This document shows, piece after piece, positions 34,356 through 43,288 of a stretch of 64,000 nucleotides of DNA. The position numbers and the translations under genes were made by a program. The stretch spans positions 269,687-333,686 of the forward strand of contig MKUZ01000031.1 of assembly GCA_001899065.1 (NCBI GenBank), given 5' to 3'. Each line of letters opens with the position of its first letter. Positions within the stretch are counted from its first letter, which is position 1. The notes beneath the pieces are model-generated. The model was not told the origin of the DNA and did not search any database. It saw nothing but the letters and a program-made list of their open reading frames with translations. The stretch is from Devosia sp. 66-22 (GTDB taxonomy: Bacteria > Pseudomonadota > Alphaproteobacteria > Rhizobiales > Devosiaceae).

Positions 34356-34523
34356 ATGATGACAACCGTTCGAGCGGCCGGTATCGCGGCCATTGTTGTG
34401 ATCGCTTTGATAGGAGTGCGGAAGCTCGACGCCAGCTGGCTCGACATATCGATTGTGGCTGTAATGGCGGCTGCCGCAATCGTCGTCTGTTTGCGACTGA
34501 CGAGCACCGGGAGCAACAGGTGA
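34356..34523 (+). CDS. small membrane protein, 55 residues
   Basis: From MMTTVRAAG the frame encodes two hydrophobic helices (IAAIVVIALIGV and ISIVAVMAAAAIVVCLRL) separated by RKLDASWLD. A GGAGG element lies only two bases before the ATG, so initiation may be weak. It starts 25 bases after the receiver gene on the same strand. The family is unknown; it is supported mainly by composition. Confidence 0.5.
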   Translation: MMTTVRAAGIAAIVVIALIGVRKLDASWLDISIVAVMAAAAIVVCLRLTSTGSNR

Positions 34524-34606
34524 TGCTAGCGCACGAGCCTTTCAGGGAGCCACGGCATGGTGCAACTGCGGCTCACCGTAGTCGCGTCCGAACATCGGAG
34601 CTGACG

Positions 34607-34756
34607 ATGGAACAAGTTTTGTATCGGATACTCGAAGTCGTCCTGGGTGTCGGCCTCGGCGCTGCTCTCCTCGGCGCCATTGGACCACGTTCTTTGGATG
34701 GCGATGACGTTCAGCCCACTCCAGCATGCGCGACCACCCGAGACCGCCTCCTTTGA
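34607..34756 (+). CDS. small membrane protein, 49 residues
   Basis: MEQVLYRILEVVLGVGLGAA begins a single membrane helix (VVLGVGLGAALLGAIG) followed by a polar tail. GGAG lies 6 bases before the ATG, a better ribosome site than any upstream start. It lies in a run of small plus-strand genes. The family is unknown. Confidence 0.5.
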   Translation: MEQVLYRILEVVLGVGLGAALLGAIGPRSLDGDDVQPTPACATTRDRLL

Positions 34757-34869
34757 GGCCGTCTCGCCTAACAAGCTGACCTGTAGCGGCCCTGCGCGGA
34801 CGATTGAGCCTTGAGCTAGACTTCCTCCGCAACTCACCCCGTTGTCGGTCTTGTACTCGGAGACGTCGC

Positions 34870-35223
34870 ATGAGGCGAGACAGCGAGATAGATACTAGCG
34901 CCCTTGCACGGGAACTATCTCGCCTGCGTCGTCGCGCGGCCCGTCAGAAGCGCAATGTCAGCTCGAACCTAGAAAAGTGGCAAGATTGGTCCGCAACCAT
35001 GGATGAGATTGCCACCCTTACCCTGCGCTTCGTTGCCCGTCCCGCTGATGACCTCGGGGGCTTGGCCGCCAAGTTCGACGCCATACTCTGGCTGATCGGG
35101 GTCAACGAGAGCCTTCTCGACAGCGGTGACCTGCGACGCTTACGCCGGTTCGGTCGAGACCTTTCCACCCTTGCGGGGGACCAGTCACAAGCATCGTCGG
35201 GCAAGGCATACCGCACTCGTTAG
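34870..35223 (+). CDS. hypothetical protein, 117 residues (paralogue of 27231-27596)
   Basis: A basic helical protein: ALARELSRLRRRAARQKRNV, then MDEIATLTLRFVARPADDLG, then KFDAILWLIGVNESLLDSGD and LRRLRRFGRDLSTLAG. The ATG at 34870 follows GGAGA by 7 bases; a longer frame from 34804 has no such site. Similarity to the minus-strand product at 27231-27596 is confined to the C-terminal 70 residues. The function is unknown. Confidence 0.72.
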   Translation: MRRDSEIDTSALARELSRLRRRAARQKRNVSSNLEKWQDWSATMDEIATLTLRFVARPADDLGGLAAKFDAILWLIGVNESLLDSGDLRRLRRFGRDLSTLAGDQSQASSGKAYRTR

Positions 35224-35364
35224 CCTAGAAACTCGCGGCCATAACAAAGCTGTTGGACTGTCCGTGCGTAGCAAGCATGTGTTGCGTTCACCGCCCGGGC
35301 CACTCCGGGCCCTTGTCGGTAACGCCGGGCAATCCCGCTCTGGCCGTTTGACAAGGAGTTCACC

Positions 35365-35664
35365 ATGGCCAAGACGCCGACTAAATCCACCGTACCGCGC
35401 ATCGTCCGCGGAAAGGCCGCCAAGACCCGCAAAGCCGCCCCAACGCCGGCAAAGCAGACCAGCAAGCAGGACCAGGTCCTCGCTCTCCTCCGCCGCCAGA
35501 ACGGTGCCTCGATCGACGAGATCGTCGCGGCCACCGATTGGCAGCCTCACAGTGTTCGTGGGTTCCTCAGCGGCGCGGTCAAGAAGCGGCTCGGGATCGA
35601 CGTCGTTAGCGAGAAGGGCGAAGACGGTGTCCGCCGCTATCATGTCGCGGCACTGAAGTCGTGA
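35365..35664 (+). CDS. DUF3489 domain-containing protein
   Basis: A 99-residue protein with a Lys/Ala/Thr-rich N-terminal third and a DUF3489 winged-helix-like domain: SKQDQVLALLRRQNGASIDEIVAATDWQPHSVRGFLSGAVKKRLGI. The pattern resembles small DNA-binding domains common in alphaproteobacterial accessory DNA, often next to recombinase genes, though none is visible here. AAGGAG precedes the ATG. Confidence 0.88.
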   Translation: MAKTPTKSTVPRIVRGKAAKTRKAAPTPAKQTSKQDQVLALLRRQNGASIDEIVAATDWQPHSVRGFLSGAVKKRLGIDVVSEKGEDGVRRYHVAALKS

Positions 35665-35801
35665 GCGCGCTTGTGATCTTCAGGTGGCGTCCAAGAGGCC
35701 GCCACTTCTCTATCTCCAAGCGCATCTGGGCTTCGACATAGTCCAACGTTGAAAGCATCGGTAGGTGTTTCTTGTGCCCGTGAAGTTTGCAACGCTCTAA
35801 A

Positions 35802-35837
35802 ACCCGCGGGAGATGTCCCGCGGGTGCTCTTTCTTTA
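35802..35837 (+). terminator. rho-independent terminator
   Basis: ACCCGCGGGA and TCCCGCGGGT form a perfect 10 bp stem with a GATG loop, followed by GCTCTTTCTTT. It lies 140 bases behind the DUF3489 gene on the plus strand. The rest of the 35665-36046 spacer shows no gene. Confidence 0.85.
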
Positions 35838-36046
35838 CGTTGCGGTCGAGGTTTGTGGCGACTAGCGGCGACTTCCACGTCGCTCTGAGACAATAGGCTG
35901 TCTCCGGAAGTTCGGAGTTCTAGTCCTCTGCAGGAGCCTCTTCACACGATGGTAGTTTGGAGCCGTGTCGCACTATCTAGGCGACAGAACGGAACCCACA
36001 TCGGGTGAGCCCCTCTGATGTCTTAGCTGCTGTGATGCCGGGGACC

Positions 36047-37099
36047 TCAATGCTCGTGCCTGTGGTGGAGGTCGGGGTAGTGCGGATGCTTATGCCCCAG
36101 TGGTTCGTGACGGTGCCAGTGTGAATGAGGCTCGGCCACCGGGCCATCATGCGTGTGCTGATGATGTTCGTCGTGGACATGCGCATGCTCGTGCTCCAGC
36201 GGCTCATGCACATGCTCATGTTCGTGCCGTTCCTGAAGATGGAGCCAGAGACCAACGGCCATGAGGACGCCGGCAGCACCGAGTTGCCAAGTAATCTGAT
36301 CGCGGAAGATTGCGATGCCGAGCAGCGCGCCGATGAAGGGCGCAAGGGAGAAGTAAGCTCCGGTACGAGCCGTCCCGAGATGGCGCAGGGCGAGCATGAA
36401 CATCACGAGGCTCGCGCCCACGCCCATCAAGCCTACGGCGGCGCTCGCCAGCGCGGGCAGCACCGGAGGCAGGGCTGCGCCGAGGATCAGCGCGAGCACC
36501 AGATTGGTCGTGCCCGCCACCAGCCCCTTGATCATTGCGATCTGCACGGGATCGGCCGAGGAAAGTTTTCGCGTGAGGTTGTTGTCGATGCCCCAGCTGA
36601 GGCAGGCCGCCGCGATGAGAAGGCTGCCGCTATCAAGTTCCAACCCGCGCCCTGTCCACGAGAGGACGATCGCGCCGATGAGGATAGACAGGGCGCCGAG
36701 AAGCAGCTTGCGATCGACGTTCTCGCGGAAAACGAGCCATGCAATCATCATCGTCGCGAGGCCCTCGAGGTTGAGCATCAGCGAGCCCGACGACGCTGTG
36801 GTGAGGGACAACCCGAGCATCAGAAGCAGTGGGCCAAGCATGCCGCCAAAGAGGATCACGGCCCCAAGCCAGGGCAGATCGGCGCGCCGCAGCGGAGCCT
36901 CAGGATTCTCAAGGCCAAAGAACCGCCGTGCGATATGGACGGCTGCCAGTCCAACGCCAGCTCCGAGATAGAGGATGCCCGCCAGAGCCCACGGATCGAC
37001 GGTTCCCAGCAGGACTTTGGACAACGGGGCGGACGCGCCAAATAGCACGGCGGAGCCAAGGGCGAGGGGAACGCCGGGCCAAAGATGTGAGCGAGTCAT
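36047..37099 (-). CDS. EamA/DMT-family transporter with histidine-rich tail
   Basis: A 350-residue inner-membrane protein. Ten hydrophobic segments in two EamA repeats cover residues 1-285 (WPGVPLALGSAVLFGASAPLSK; PLLLMLGLSLTTASSGSLMLNLE; ALRHLGTARTGAYFSLAPFIGALLG). The last 60 residues carry about 25 His, with Glu and Asp (HEHEHVHEPLEHEHAHVHDE), and should bind divalent metal in the cytoplasm. This His-tailed subgroup occurs in rhizobia; its substrate is unknown, and metal-linked export is an inference. The ATG at 37099 fits the family start better than the TTG at 37129. Confidence 0.88.
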   Translation of the reverse strand: MTRSHLWPGVPLALGSAVLFGASAPLSKVLLGTVDPWALAGILYLGAGVGLAAVHIARRFFGLENPEAPLRRADLPWLGAVILFGGMLGPLLLMLGLSLTTASSGSLMLNLEGLATMMIAWLVFRENVDRKLLLGALSILIGAIVLSWTGRGLELDSGSLLIAAACLSWGIDNNLTRKLSSADPVQIAMIKGLVAGTTNLVLALILGAALPPVLPALASAAVGLMGVGASLVMFMLALRHLGTARTGAYFSLAPFIGALLGIAIFRDQITWQLGAAGVLMAVGLWLHLQERHEHEHVHEPLEHEHAHVHDEHHQHTHDGPVAEPHSHWHRHEPLGHKHPHYPDLHHRHEH

Positions 37100-37147
37100 G
37101 GCGCCACGTGGGTTGTGAACTGGGTCCAATTCATGGAGCGGTAAATG

Positions 37148-38119
37148 CTAGATCGTTGCGTGCTGATCGGCTTGCGACAAATGGCAGGCGGCCAAGCCAC
37201 CGTGCGTCGCGGGATTGAGCACAGGCTCTTCGTTTCGGCAACGCTCAAAGACGAGAGGGCACCGCGTGTTGAAGCGGCAGCCCGCGGGTGGGTTGCTGGG
37301 GCTGGGCGGATCGCCGGCGAGGATTACGCGCTCGCGCGTGGTCTCGATACGCGGGTCCGGCGAAGGCACGGCGCTCAGCAGGGCCTGCGAATACGGATGG
37401 GCTGCATCATCGAACACACGTTCCGTCGCGCCGCTTTCGACAATACGGCCGAGATACATCACTGACACGGACGAGCAGATTTCACGCACTACCGCCAAGT
37501 CGTGGGCGATCATGACGATGGTGAGGCCGAGCTTGGCCTGCAGGTCAGCAAACAGAGCAACGATCTGTGCCCGGATCGATACGTCGAGCGCGCTCAACGG
37601 CTCGTCGCAAATGAGAATCGAGGGATCGAGCGCGAGGGCGCGGGCAATCCCGACCCGCTGGCGCTGTCCGCCCGACAATGACCTCGGCAGGCGTCCTAGC
37701 GCCGTCCTGGGCAGCCCAACGAGATCGAGCAAGGCCTCTACACGTTTGCGCCGATCAGGCACGCCATGGATGATCAGCGGCTCTTCGAGTGACTGCTCGA
37801 TGGTCTGCCGGCGGCTCAGCGAACCCAGGGGGTCCTGGAACACGAACTGCATCTTGCGCGCGAGACCCTTGCGGTCCGCACGACGCCAGTTCGACAGCGA
37901 CCGGCCGGCAATCGAAATCTCGCCTTCGGTAGCGCTCTGCAGCCCGACGATGGTGCGGGCGAGCGTGGTCTTGCCGCAGCCGGACTCGCCGACAATGCCG
38001 TGAAAGGTCCCAGCCGGGATCGCAAGGTCCACCCCGTCGACAGCTTTCACGAAGCGGCCGGGGGCGATCCTGAAGTGGACTTTGACGCCCGAAGTCTGGA
38101 TGGCAGGAAAATCAGGCAT
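37148..38119 (-). CDS. oligopeptide-type ABC transporter ATP-binding protein (OppF/DppF-like)
   Basis: A 323-residue ATPase. Walker A is GESGCGKTT, the signature LSGGQRQRVGIARALALDP, Walker B LICDEPLSALD, and the C-terminal Opp extension ends in CRFNTRCPLVFERC...LAACHL. It overlaps the partner ATPase gene by 8 bases. It is the last gene of a five-gene Opp/Dpp-type operon that faces away from hutD across a shared promoter region, so histidine, urocanate or His-containing peptides are likely cargo. Confidence 0.92.
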   Translation of the reverse strand: MPDFPAIQTSGVKVHFRIAPGRFVKAVDGVDLAIPAGTFHGIVGESGCGKTTLARTIVGLQSATEGEISIAGRSLSNWRRADRKGLARKMQFVFQDPLGSLSRRQTIEQSLEEPLIIHGVPDRRKRVEALLDLVGLPRTALGRLPRSLSGGQRQRVGIARALALDPSILICDEPLSALDVSIRAQIVALFADLQAKLGLTIVMIAHDLAVVREICSSVSVMYLGRIVESGATERVFDDAAHPYSQALLSAVPSPDPRIETTRERVILAGDPPSPSNPPAGCRFNTRCPLVFERCRNEEPVLNPATHGGLAACHLSQADQHATI

Positions 38120-39128
38120 CGGCCATCTCGCGAAGCGCGCGCAACTGCGGGGGGCAGGCGACGCGCTGCACGACCGCGCGACCACGCACCTGATCGAGGG
38201 GCGGCCTATGCGTGCGACAACGCGGCTCTACCTTCGGGCACCGTTCGGCGAAGCGGCATCCGGGGACGAGCATCGACTGATCCGGAGGCACACCGGGGAT
38301 GCCTTGCCGAGGCTCGCCGATCGACTTGCGCAGGTCGGGCACGGAGTCGAGGAGGCCGATCGTGTAGGGGTGGATCGGCGCGGTCAACACCTCGAATGCC
38401 GGGCCTTCCTCGGCGATGCGGCCGGCATAAAGGACGATGACGCGGTCCGCGACTCTAGATACGACGCCGATGTCGTGCGTGATGAGGAGGACGGCGATGC
38501 CGTCCTCGCGCTGCAGCTGACGGATCAGTTCAAGAATTTGCGCTTGCACAGTCGCATCCAGCGCCGTTGTGGGCTCGTCGGCGATCAGCACCTTTGGTTT
38601 GCCGGCGAGAGCGAGCGCGATCATCACGCGCTGCAGCATGCCGCCGGACATTTCGTGGGGATAGCGGAAGTAGCGATCGTCCGGGTCGGGGATACCAGTG
38701 CGCTTGAGCAGATCGAGCGCGGCCTGACGCGCCTCTCGGCCAGTCGCGCCGGTTAGCCGCCTTGCCTGTGCGGCAAGCTGCGGGCCGACCCGCTTCATGG
38801 GATTGAGCGCGCTAATAGGGTCCTGAAAGACGACGCCGAAACTCCGGCCACGAAGTTCCGACAGACGGCGCGGACCGAGAGTCAGCAGGTCTTGACCTCC
38901 GCTCTGGGCCCTGCCGCGGATATCGACCGTGACGCCCTCAGGGAGCAGCCCGAGCGGACCGAGCGTCATAACGGTCTTGCCCGAACCGCTCTCGCCGACG
39001 ATGGCGACGGTTTCGCCCGGATGGATCGCGAACGACACGCCATCGACGGCCCGCACCGAGACATTGCCGGCGTAGAGGTCGATCACCAGATCGCCAACCT
39101 CGTAGATGGGTCCCGACGCGGTGCTCAC
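38112..39128 (-). CDS. oligopeptide-type ABC transporter ATP-binding protein (OppD/DppD-like)
   Basis: A 338-residue ATPase with Walker A GESGSGKT, signature [19 protein letters not shown], Walker [12 protein letters not shown], and the OppD C-terminal Cys cluster [15 protein letters not shown]. The GTG start overlaps the permease stop by GTGA. It works as a pair with the OppF-like subunit on the cytoplasmic face. Confidence 0.92.
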   Translation of the reverse strand: MSTASGPIYEVGDLVIDLYAGNVSVRAVDGVSFAIHPGETVAIVGESGSGKTVMTLGPLGLLPEGVTVDIRGRAQSGGQDLLTLGPRRLSELRGRSFGVVFQDPISALNPMKRVGPQLAAQARRLTGATGREARQAALDLLKRTGIPDPDDRYFRYPHEMSGGMLQRVMIALALAGKPKVLIADEPTTALDATVQAQILELIRQLQREDGIAVLLITHDIGVVSRVADRVIVLYAGRIAEEGPAFEVLTAPIHPYTIGLLDSVPDLRKSIGEPRQGIPGVPPDQSMLVPGCRFAERCPKVEPRCRTHRPPLDQVRGRAVVQRVACPPQLRALREMADA

Positions 39129-40024
39129 GGTCGTGCCTCGACCTGGGCGCGCGCAGCTTCTTCCTTGGCGCGGTCACGCCGGCGGCGGCTGAGCGTAAGG
39201 CCGCGAGCCGGACGTGGAACCTTGCTGAGCGCGAAAGCCTCCCCGAGAAGATTGAAGCTCACCACGACGAGGGTCAGCGCCAGCCCCGGCAAGATCACCA
39301 GCGCGGGGTTGTCTTCGAGATAGCCCATCCCGTCGACCAGCATCTGGCCCCATTCCGGGGTCGGCGGCTCTACACCAAGACCGAGGAAGCTCAGAGTCGC
39401 GATAGCCAGCACGAGAGCGCCCGCATCGGCGCTGGCGTAAACGACGACCAGGGCGAGAACGCTGGGAAGGATGTGCCGGCTGAAAATGTGCAAGTGGTTC
39501 GCACCCATGATGCGCGCGGCCTCGATGTATGGCTGGCGCAGTTCCGCGACCACCACAGCGCGGCTCATGCGCGCGTAGTTTGCCCACCAGGCGAGGGTGA
39601 GCGCCACGATCATCGACCAGTAGCCCGGCCCCATGATGCCGATAAGCGCCAGCGCGATCACGAGGCTGGGCAGTGCGAGAAAGATATCGATCGCGCTAAT
39701 CATCACGACTTCGAAGCGGCCCCCGATATAGCCCGCAAGTGAGCCGACGACTACGCCCAGGATCAGCGCCGCCAGCAGCACAATGGACATTGCCGTCAGC
39801 GATACCCGCGCACCTCCAATGATGCGGCTCAAGAGGTCGCGGCCGAGATAATCGGTGCCCAACCAATGCGCCCAGGACGGACCCTGCAGTATCGACATGT
39901 AGTCTTGTGCGGCTGGATCGTAGGGTGTGAGCCACGGTGCGAGAACGGCGACGGCTACAAATAGCAGCACCGGTGCGACGATGTGCCAAGGCCACGTCCG
40001 CAGCGATTTCAGCAGCTCGGTCAT
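39125..40024 (-). CDS. oligopeptide-type ABC transporter permease (OppC/DppC-like)
   Basis: A 299-residue membrane subunit. After the start MTELLKSLRTWPWHIVAPVL it shows GTDYLGRDLLSRIIGGARVSL, typical of DppC, and the coupling-helix region YIEAARIMGANHLHIFSRHILP. The ATG at 40024 overlaps the OppB-like stop by ATGA; a longer frame to 40435 is antisense-like and discarded. The C-terminal tail is unusually long and basic-acidic (LSRRRRDRAKEEAARAQVEA). Confidence 0.92.
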   Translation of the reverse strand: MTELLKSLRTWPWHIVAPVLLFVAVAVLAPWLTPYDPAAQDYMSILQGPSWAHWLGTDYLGRDLLSRIIGGARVSLTAMSIVLLAALILGVVVGSLAGYIGGRFEVVMISAIDIFLALPSLVIALALIGIMGPGYWSMIVALTLAWWANYARMSRAVVVAELRQPYIEAARIMGANHLHIFSRHILPSVLALVVVYASADAGALVLAIATLSFLGLGVEPPTPEWGQMLVDGMGYLEDNPALVILPGLALTLVVVSFNLLGEAFALSKVPRPARGLTLSRRRRDRAKEEAARAQVEARP

Positions 40025-40962
40025 GCGCCCGCGGCTTTGCGGATGCGTGGGTCGATCAACATGCAGACAATGTCTACCACGAGGTTCGTGACCACGAAGA
40101 ACACCACAAACAGCAGGAGGATCGCCTGCATCGAGATGAAATCGCGGAAGCGAATGACTTCGATGAAGAAGGCGCCAATGCCACGAAGCGCAAACACCGT
40201 CTCGACAACCATCGACGCCACCATCATCAGGGCAAATTGTGCGCCGAACGTGGTGAGGAACGGGACCGCTATGGTCGGCAACGCTTCCTGCAGAATAACG
40301 CCACTTCGGGTCAGGCCCTTGGCAAAGCCCGTCGTCGCATAGGGACGCGACATCGCGTCCTGGAGGTTGACGCGTACGACACGGCTCAAGATGCTCGCAG
40401 GCAAGACCGATGAGGTCGCCCAGGGCAATATCCATGAGAGCGGTCCGCTGCCGCCGAAAGAGGGAAGCCAGTTCAGCGTTACCGCGAAGGTGATCACCAG
40501 CACTGCGGCGACAAAGAAGTTCGGGGTAGACGCACCCACCAGCGAGATTGTCCTCAGGACATTGTCAACGGGTCCGCCATTGCTGATCGCTCCGGCGATC
40601 CCGAGGCCGAGCGACAGCGCAAACGCAATCAGACCGCCGCCAAATAGAAGCAAGGCGGTCACAGGCACCCGTTCGGCGAACTCTACCGACAGCGGTTTGC
40701 CGCTGCGTAGCGAAATGCCAAAATCCCCTCGCACGGCATCACCCAGCCAGCGCAGGTAGCGTACCGGGAGCGGATCGTTGAGACCCAAATCCGCGGCGAT
40801 CCTGGCGATCAGCTCGGCCGATGCATTCGGACCGGCCATGCGTTCAGCGATGAGGGCGGCGACATTGCCGGGCGCCGCCGCGACAAGTGCAAATGTGAGC
40901 ACCGAGGCGGCGATAACGAGCAGCGCCGCAATCGCCGCTCGTTTCAGCACCAGGATCGACAT
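40021..40962 (-). CDS. oligopeptide-type ABC transporter permease (OppB/DppB-like)
   Basis: A 313-residue membrane subunit starting MSILVLKRAAIAALLVIAAS. It carries the family regions LGLNDPLPVRYLRWLGDAVRGDFGISL and the coupling helix MSRPYATTGFAKGLTRS. It is 16 bases downstream of the substrate-binding protein gene and overlaps the second permease by ATGA. Confidence 0.92.
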   Translation of the reverse strand: MSILVLKRAAIAALLVIAASVLTFALVAAAPGNVAALIAERMAGPNASAELIARIAADLGLNDPLPVRYLRWLGDAVRGDFGISLRSGKPLSVEFAERVPVTALLLFGGGLIAFALSLGLGIAGAISNGGPVDNVLRTISLVGASTPNFFVAAVLVITFAVTLNWLPSFGGSGPLSWILPWATSSVLPASILSRVVRVNLQDAMSRPYATTGFAKGLTRSGVILQEALPTIAVPFLTTFGAQFALMMVASMVVETVFALRGIGAFFIEVIRFRDFISMQAILLLFVVFFVVTNLVVDIVCMLIDPRIRKAAGA

Positions 40963-40978
40963 CGCCGTCCAGTCCGCC

Positions 40979-42550
40979 TTAGCCGTTGAGCTCGATGCCC
41001 TCGAATGGCATATCGTAGTCCGTGGGCGGAAGCACGAAGGTCTTCACGTTGCTGCCGTATGCCCACAGGCGCTGCGCCGCAACCAGCGGGCATAGTGCCC
41101 GGTTGGCGTCGAGCCAGTCAAAGATCGCCTGCATCGCCGCTTCCCGCTCTGGACCGTCGGGCGCCGCGAGCGCAGCCATCACTATGGGATCGAGTTCGGG
41201 GCTGGCGTAGATTTTGCCGTCGGGCCCACTGTCCACGTTGGAAAGGAACATGTTGCCGAGCGTGCCATGCGGATCGTAGGGCGCGCCATAGGTCGTGAAG
41301 AAAGTGAGATCGTAGTCGAAGGCCGGACGGCGCTCATGCATTGTTGCGTTGTCGACAGACGAGATTTCGGCCTTGATGCCTGTCTCCGCGAGCATTGCCT
41401 GGATCATCTCCGCAATGCGGCGGGAGCCAGGCAAGGACTCTTCCGACACAAGGAAGCTAAGCGTCAGTGGAGCGCCGTTCTTGGTCCAGCTGCCGCCAGC
41501 TTCCTCCCATCCCCCTGCGGTGAGCGCGGCCTTGGCGGCGGCGACATCGCGGGTTGGGACGGGGAGTGGCTTACCAGACAGCGGAATTGTGGGCGGAAAG
41601 AGGTTGGCGATAGGGTCGGCGAACCCTTCAAAGAGCACCTTTGCCATCGCCGCTCGATCGATGCTGGCGTAGACCGCCTCACGAACAGCCTTGTCGGCAA
41701 CCACTGCATCGGCGCGCGGCGAGAAACCGAGCAACATCGTGGTTGTGCCGGTGTCGGCGAAGATCTTGGCGCCACCCTCACTTTCAAGCGCACGTGCGCG
41801 GCGCGGCGAGAGCGGGGATACCCAGTCACCGCCGATGATGTCGAGGTCGCCGGCCCGCAGGCCGTTGGCGCGTGCCAGCTCATCGGGCACGACCAGGAGC
41901 TCGATGCGCTCGAAGGGTGGCTTGGCGCCCCAATAGGCGTCATTGCGGACGAGCACCGTGTGGCTGTTGTCGTTTTCGGTGATCACCCACGGGCCGGTGC
42001 CGACTGGCGCGGACTGGTTGCCGTCGGCGTCCACTGCCTTGGGGGAGAGGAAGCGCACCGGGCGGACGATTGTGAACTCGAGCAGAGCCGCGGGCACGGC
42101 CTGCTTGAGCTTGATCGTCAGGCCCGTCGCCCCGTCGGTCGAGATCGACTCCATGGCGTCCGACACGCCGATCCACGAGAAATCGGACTTACCCATCCAG
42201 CGCTCGAGGTTCCACTTGGCAGCTTCCGCATTGAACGGCGTCCCGTCGCTGAAAGTCACGCCTTCGCGGAGCTTGAACCTCAGGGTCAGGCCGTCGTCGG
42301 AAACGTTCCAGCTCTCGGCCAGAGCCGGCTCGAGCTTGCCGCCCGCGCCGTAACGGATGAGAGGGTCGAACACAAGCGTATAGGTATTGAGACCGGAAAT
42401 GTTCTGCAGCAGGTCAATGTTTCCTGCTTCGACCAGAATTGCGATCTTGAGAGTGAGATGCCCGGCACCCAACACCTGGAACGGAATCCCAGCAGCGGCC
42501 AGGGCGCTCGCCGTCGCGAGCATGAAACTACGTCGGCTAAATTCGGTCAT
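40979..42550 (-). CDS. ABC transporter substrate-binding protein (family 5), Tat-type signal
   Basis: A 523-residue periplasmic binding protein of the Opp/Dpp/Nik class. The start MTEFSRRSFMLATASALAAA has a twin-arginine pattern. Typical segments are TYTLVFDPLIRY, AESWNVSDDGLTLRFKLREGVTFSDGTPFNAEAAKWNLERW and APVGTGPWVITE. GGGGAG lies 8 bases before the ATG at 42550. The promoter region is shared with hutD and contains a HutC-like palindrome, which supports a role in uptake of histidine-related substrates. Oligopeptide or nickel uptake cannot be excluded. Confidence 0.9.
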   Translation of the reverse strand: MTEFSRRSFMLATASALAAAGIPFQVLGAGHLTLKIAILVEAGNIDLLQNISGLNTYTLVFDPLIRYGAGGKLEPALAESWNVSDDGLTLRFKLREGVTFSDGTPFNAEAAKWNLERWMGKSDFSWIGVSDAMESISTDGATGLTIKLKQAVPAALLEFTIVRPVRFLSPKAVDADGNQSAPVGTGPWVITENDNSHTVLVRNDAYWGAKPPFERIELLVVPDELARANGLRAGDLDIIGGDWVSPLSPRRARALESEGGAKIFADTGTTTMLLGFSPRADAVVADKAVREAVYASIDRAAMAKVLFEGFADPIANLFPPTIPLSGKPLPVPTRDVAAAKAALTAGGWEEAGGSWTKNGAPLTLSFLVSEESLPGSRRIAEMIQAMLAETGIKAEISSVDNATMHERRPAFDYDLTFFTTYGAPYDPHGTLGNMFLSNVDSGPDGKIYASPELDPIVMAALAAPDGPEREAAMQAIFDWLDANRALCPLVAAQRLWAYGSNVKTFVLPPTDYDMPFEGIELNG

Positions 42551-42602
42551 TGTGTACTCCCCGGGAGACGGAACCTGGGGGGAGGTTAACATCGCGACAC
42601 TA

Positions 42603-42617
42603 TTTGTCTAGACGAAA
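42603..42617. promoter_or_regulatory. HutC-like operator 1 (ABC transporter/hutD promoter)
   Basis: TTTGTCTAGACGAAA is a near-perfect palindrome around GTCTAGAC. It lies in the divergent spacer, 53 bases before the transporter operon and 59 before hutD. Its core equals that of the boxes at 43247 and 50694. Confidence 0.65.
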
Positions 42618-42675
42618 TGCTGCGTTTCGAGTCCTGTGTAGAGGATCCCCGACTTTGGGTGGATATGAGGGTGGC

Positions 42676-43242
42676 ATGTTCAACCTTGTTCGCTTCGAGT
42701 CGCTTAGGCCGCGACCCTGGAGGAACGGTGGCGGCGTAACGCGGGAGGTTCTGAGTCTCCCTCATAACGCCCCGATGGAGTCGTTCGCGCTCAGGTTCAG
42801 CATTGCGGACATTATCCGGCCCGGACCCTTCTCGCCATTCCCCGGTGTAGATCGGACTCTGGTGGTTATCGATGGTGAGGCAGTGAACATCGCGATCGGC
42901 TGCGAGCCACCAAAACGTCTCGGGCGGCTGGAGCCATTGAGCTTTCGCGGTGAAGACGAGGCATGGGCCGAACCGGTCTCGGGGGACACTCGCGATTTCA
43001 ACGTGATGAGCCGGCGAGGCGCCTTTAGCCACGAGGTCACCATGGTGACACCGCACGAGCCCCTTGCATCAAACGGTGCGGAGGTCTGGGCATTTCTCGC
43101 CCTTGTCCAGACTGAGCTCGCGATCGCGGCCGACAAAATCGAACTCGAGCGTCTCGATCTCATCTGGGGAGAGACCATGGACATCGCCCTGGTAACCTCT
43201 CGGGCCGGCCTACTCATTCGAGCCTACCCGCAACTCACTTGA
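42676..43242 (+). CDS. hutD: HutD family protein
   Basis: A 188-residue cupin-fold HutD protein: FESLRPRPWRNGGGVTREV, FSIADIIRPGPFSPFPGVDRTLVVIDG, and DFNVMSRRGAFSHEV. HutD is conserved in hut loci and is thought to limit hut expression or bind a pathway intermediate such as formylglutamate. Its exact role is unsettled. The ATG at 42676 follows GAGGGTGGC. The hutI gene begins 46 bases after its stop, with an operator in between. Confidence 0.9.
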   Translation: MFNLVRFESLRPRPWRNGGGVTREVLSLPHNAPMESFALRFSIADIIRPGPFSPFPGVDRTLVVIDGEAVNIAIGCEPPKRLGRLEPLSFRGEDEAWAEPVSGDTRDFNVMSRRGAFSHEVTMVTPHEPLASNGAEVWAFLALVQTELAIAADKIELERLDLIWGETMDIALVTSRAGLLIRAYPQLT

Positions 43243-43246
43243 CATA

Positions 43247-43260
43247 TATGTCTAGACATA
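43247..43260. promoter_or_regulatory. HutC-like operator 2 (hutI promoter)
   Basis: TATGTCTAGACATA is a perfect 14-base palindrome, 28 bases before hutI. A TTGACA lies just to its left at 43239. Repressor binding here would control hutIHGUC. Confidence 0.75.
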
Positions 43261-43288
43261 ATTGACTGCTAGCCTGCGCGAGGATCGC

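Noticed and set aside
24316-34538. Shared 14-mer CTAGCGCACGAGCC at 24316 and 34525
   Set aside because: The match does not extend on either side and could be chance in GC-rich DNA.
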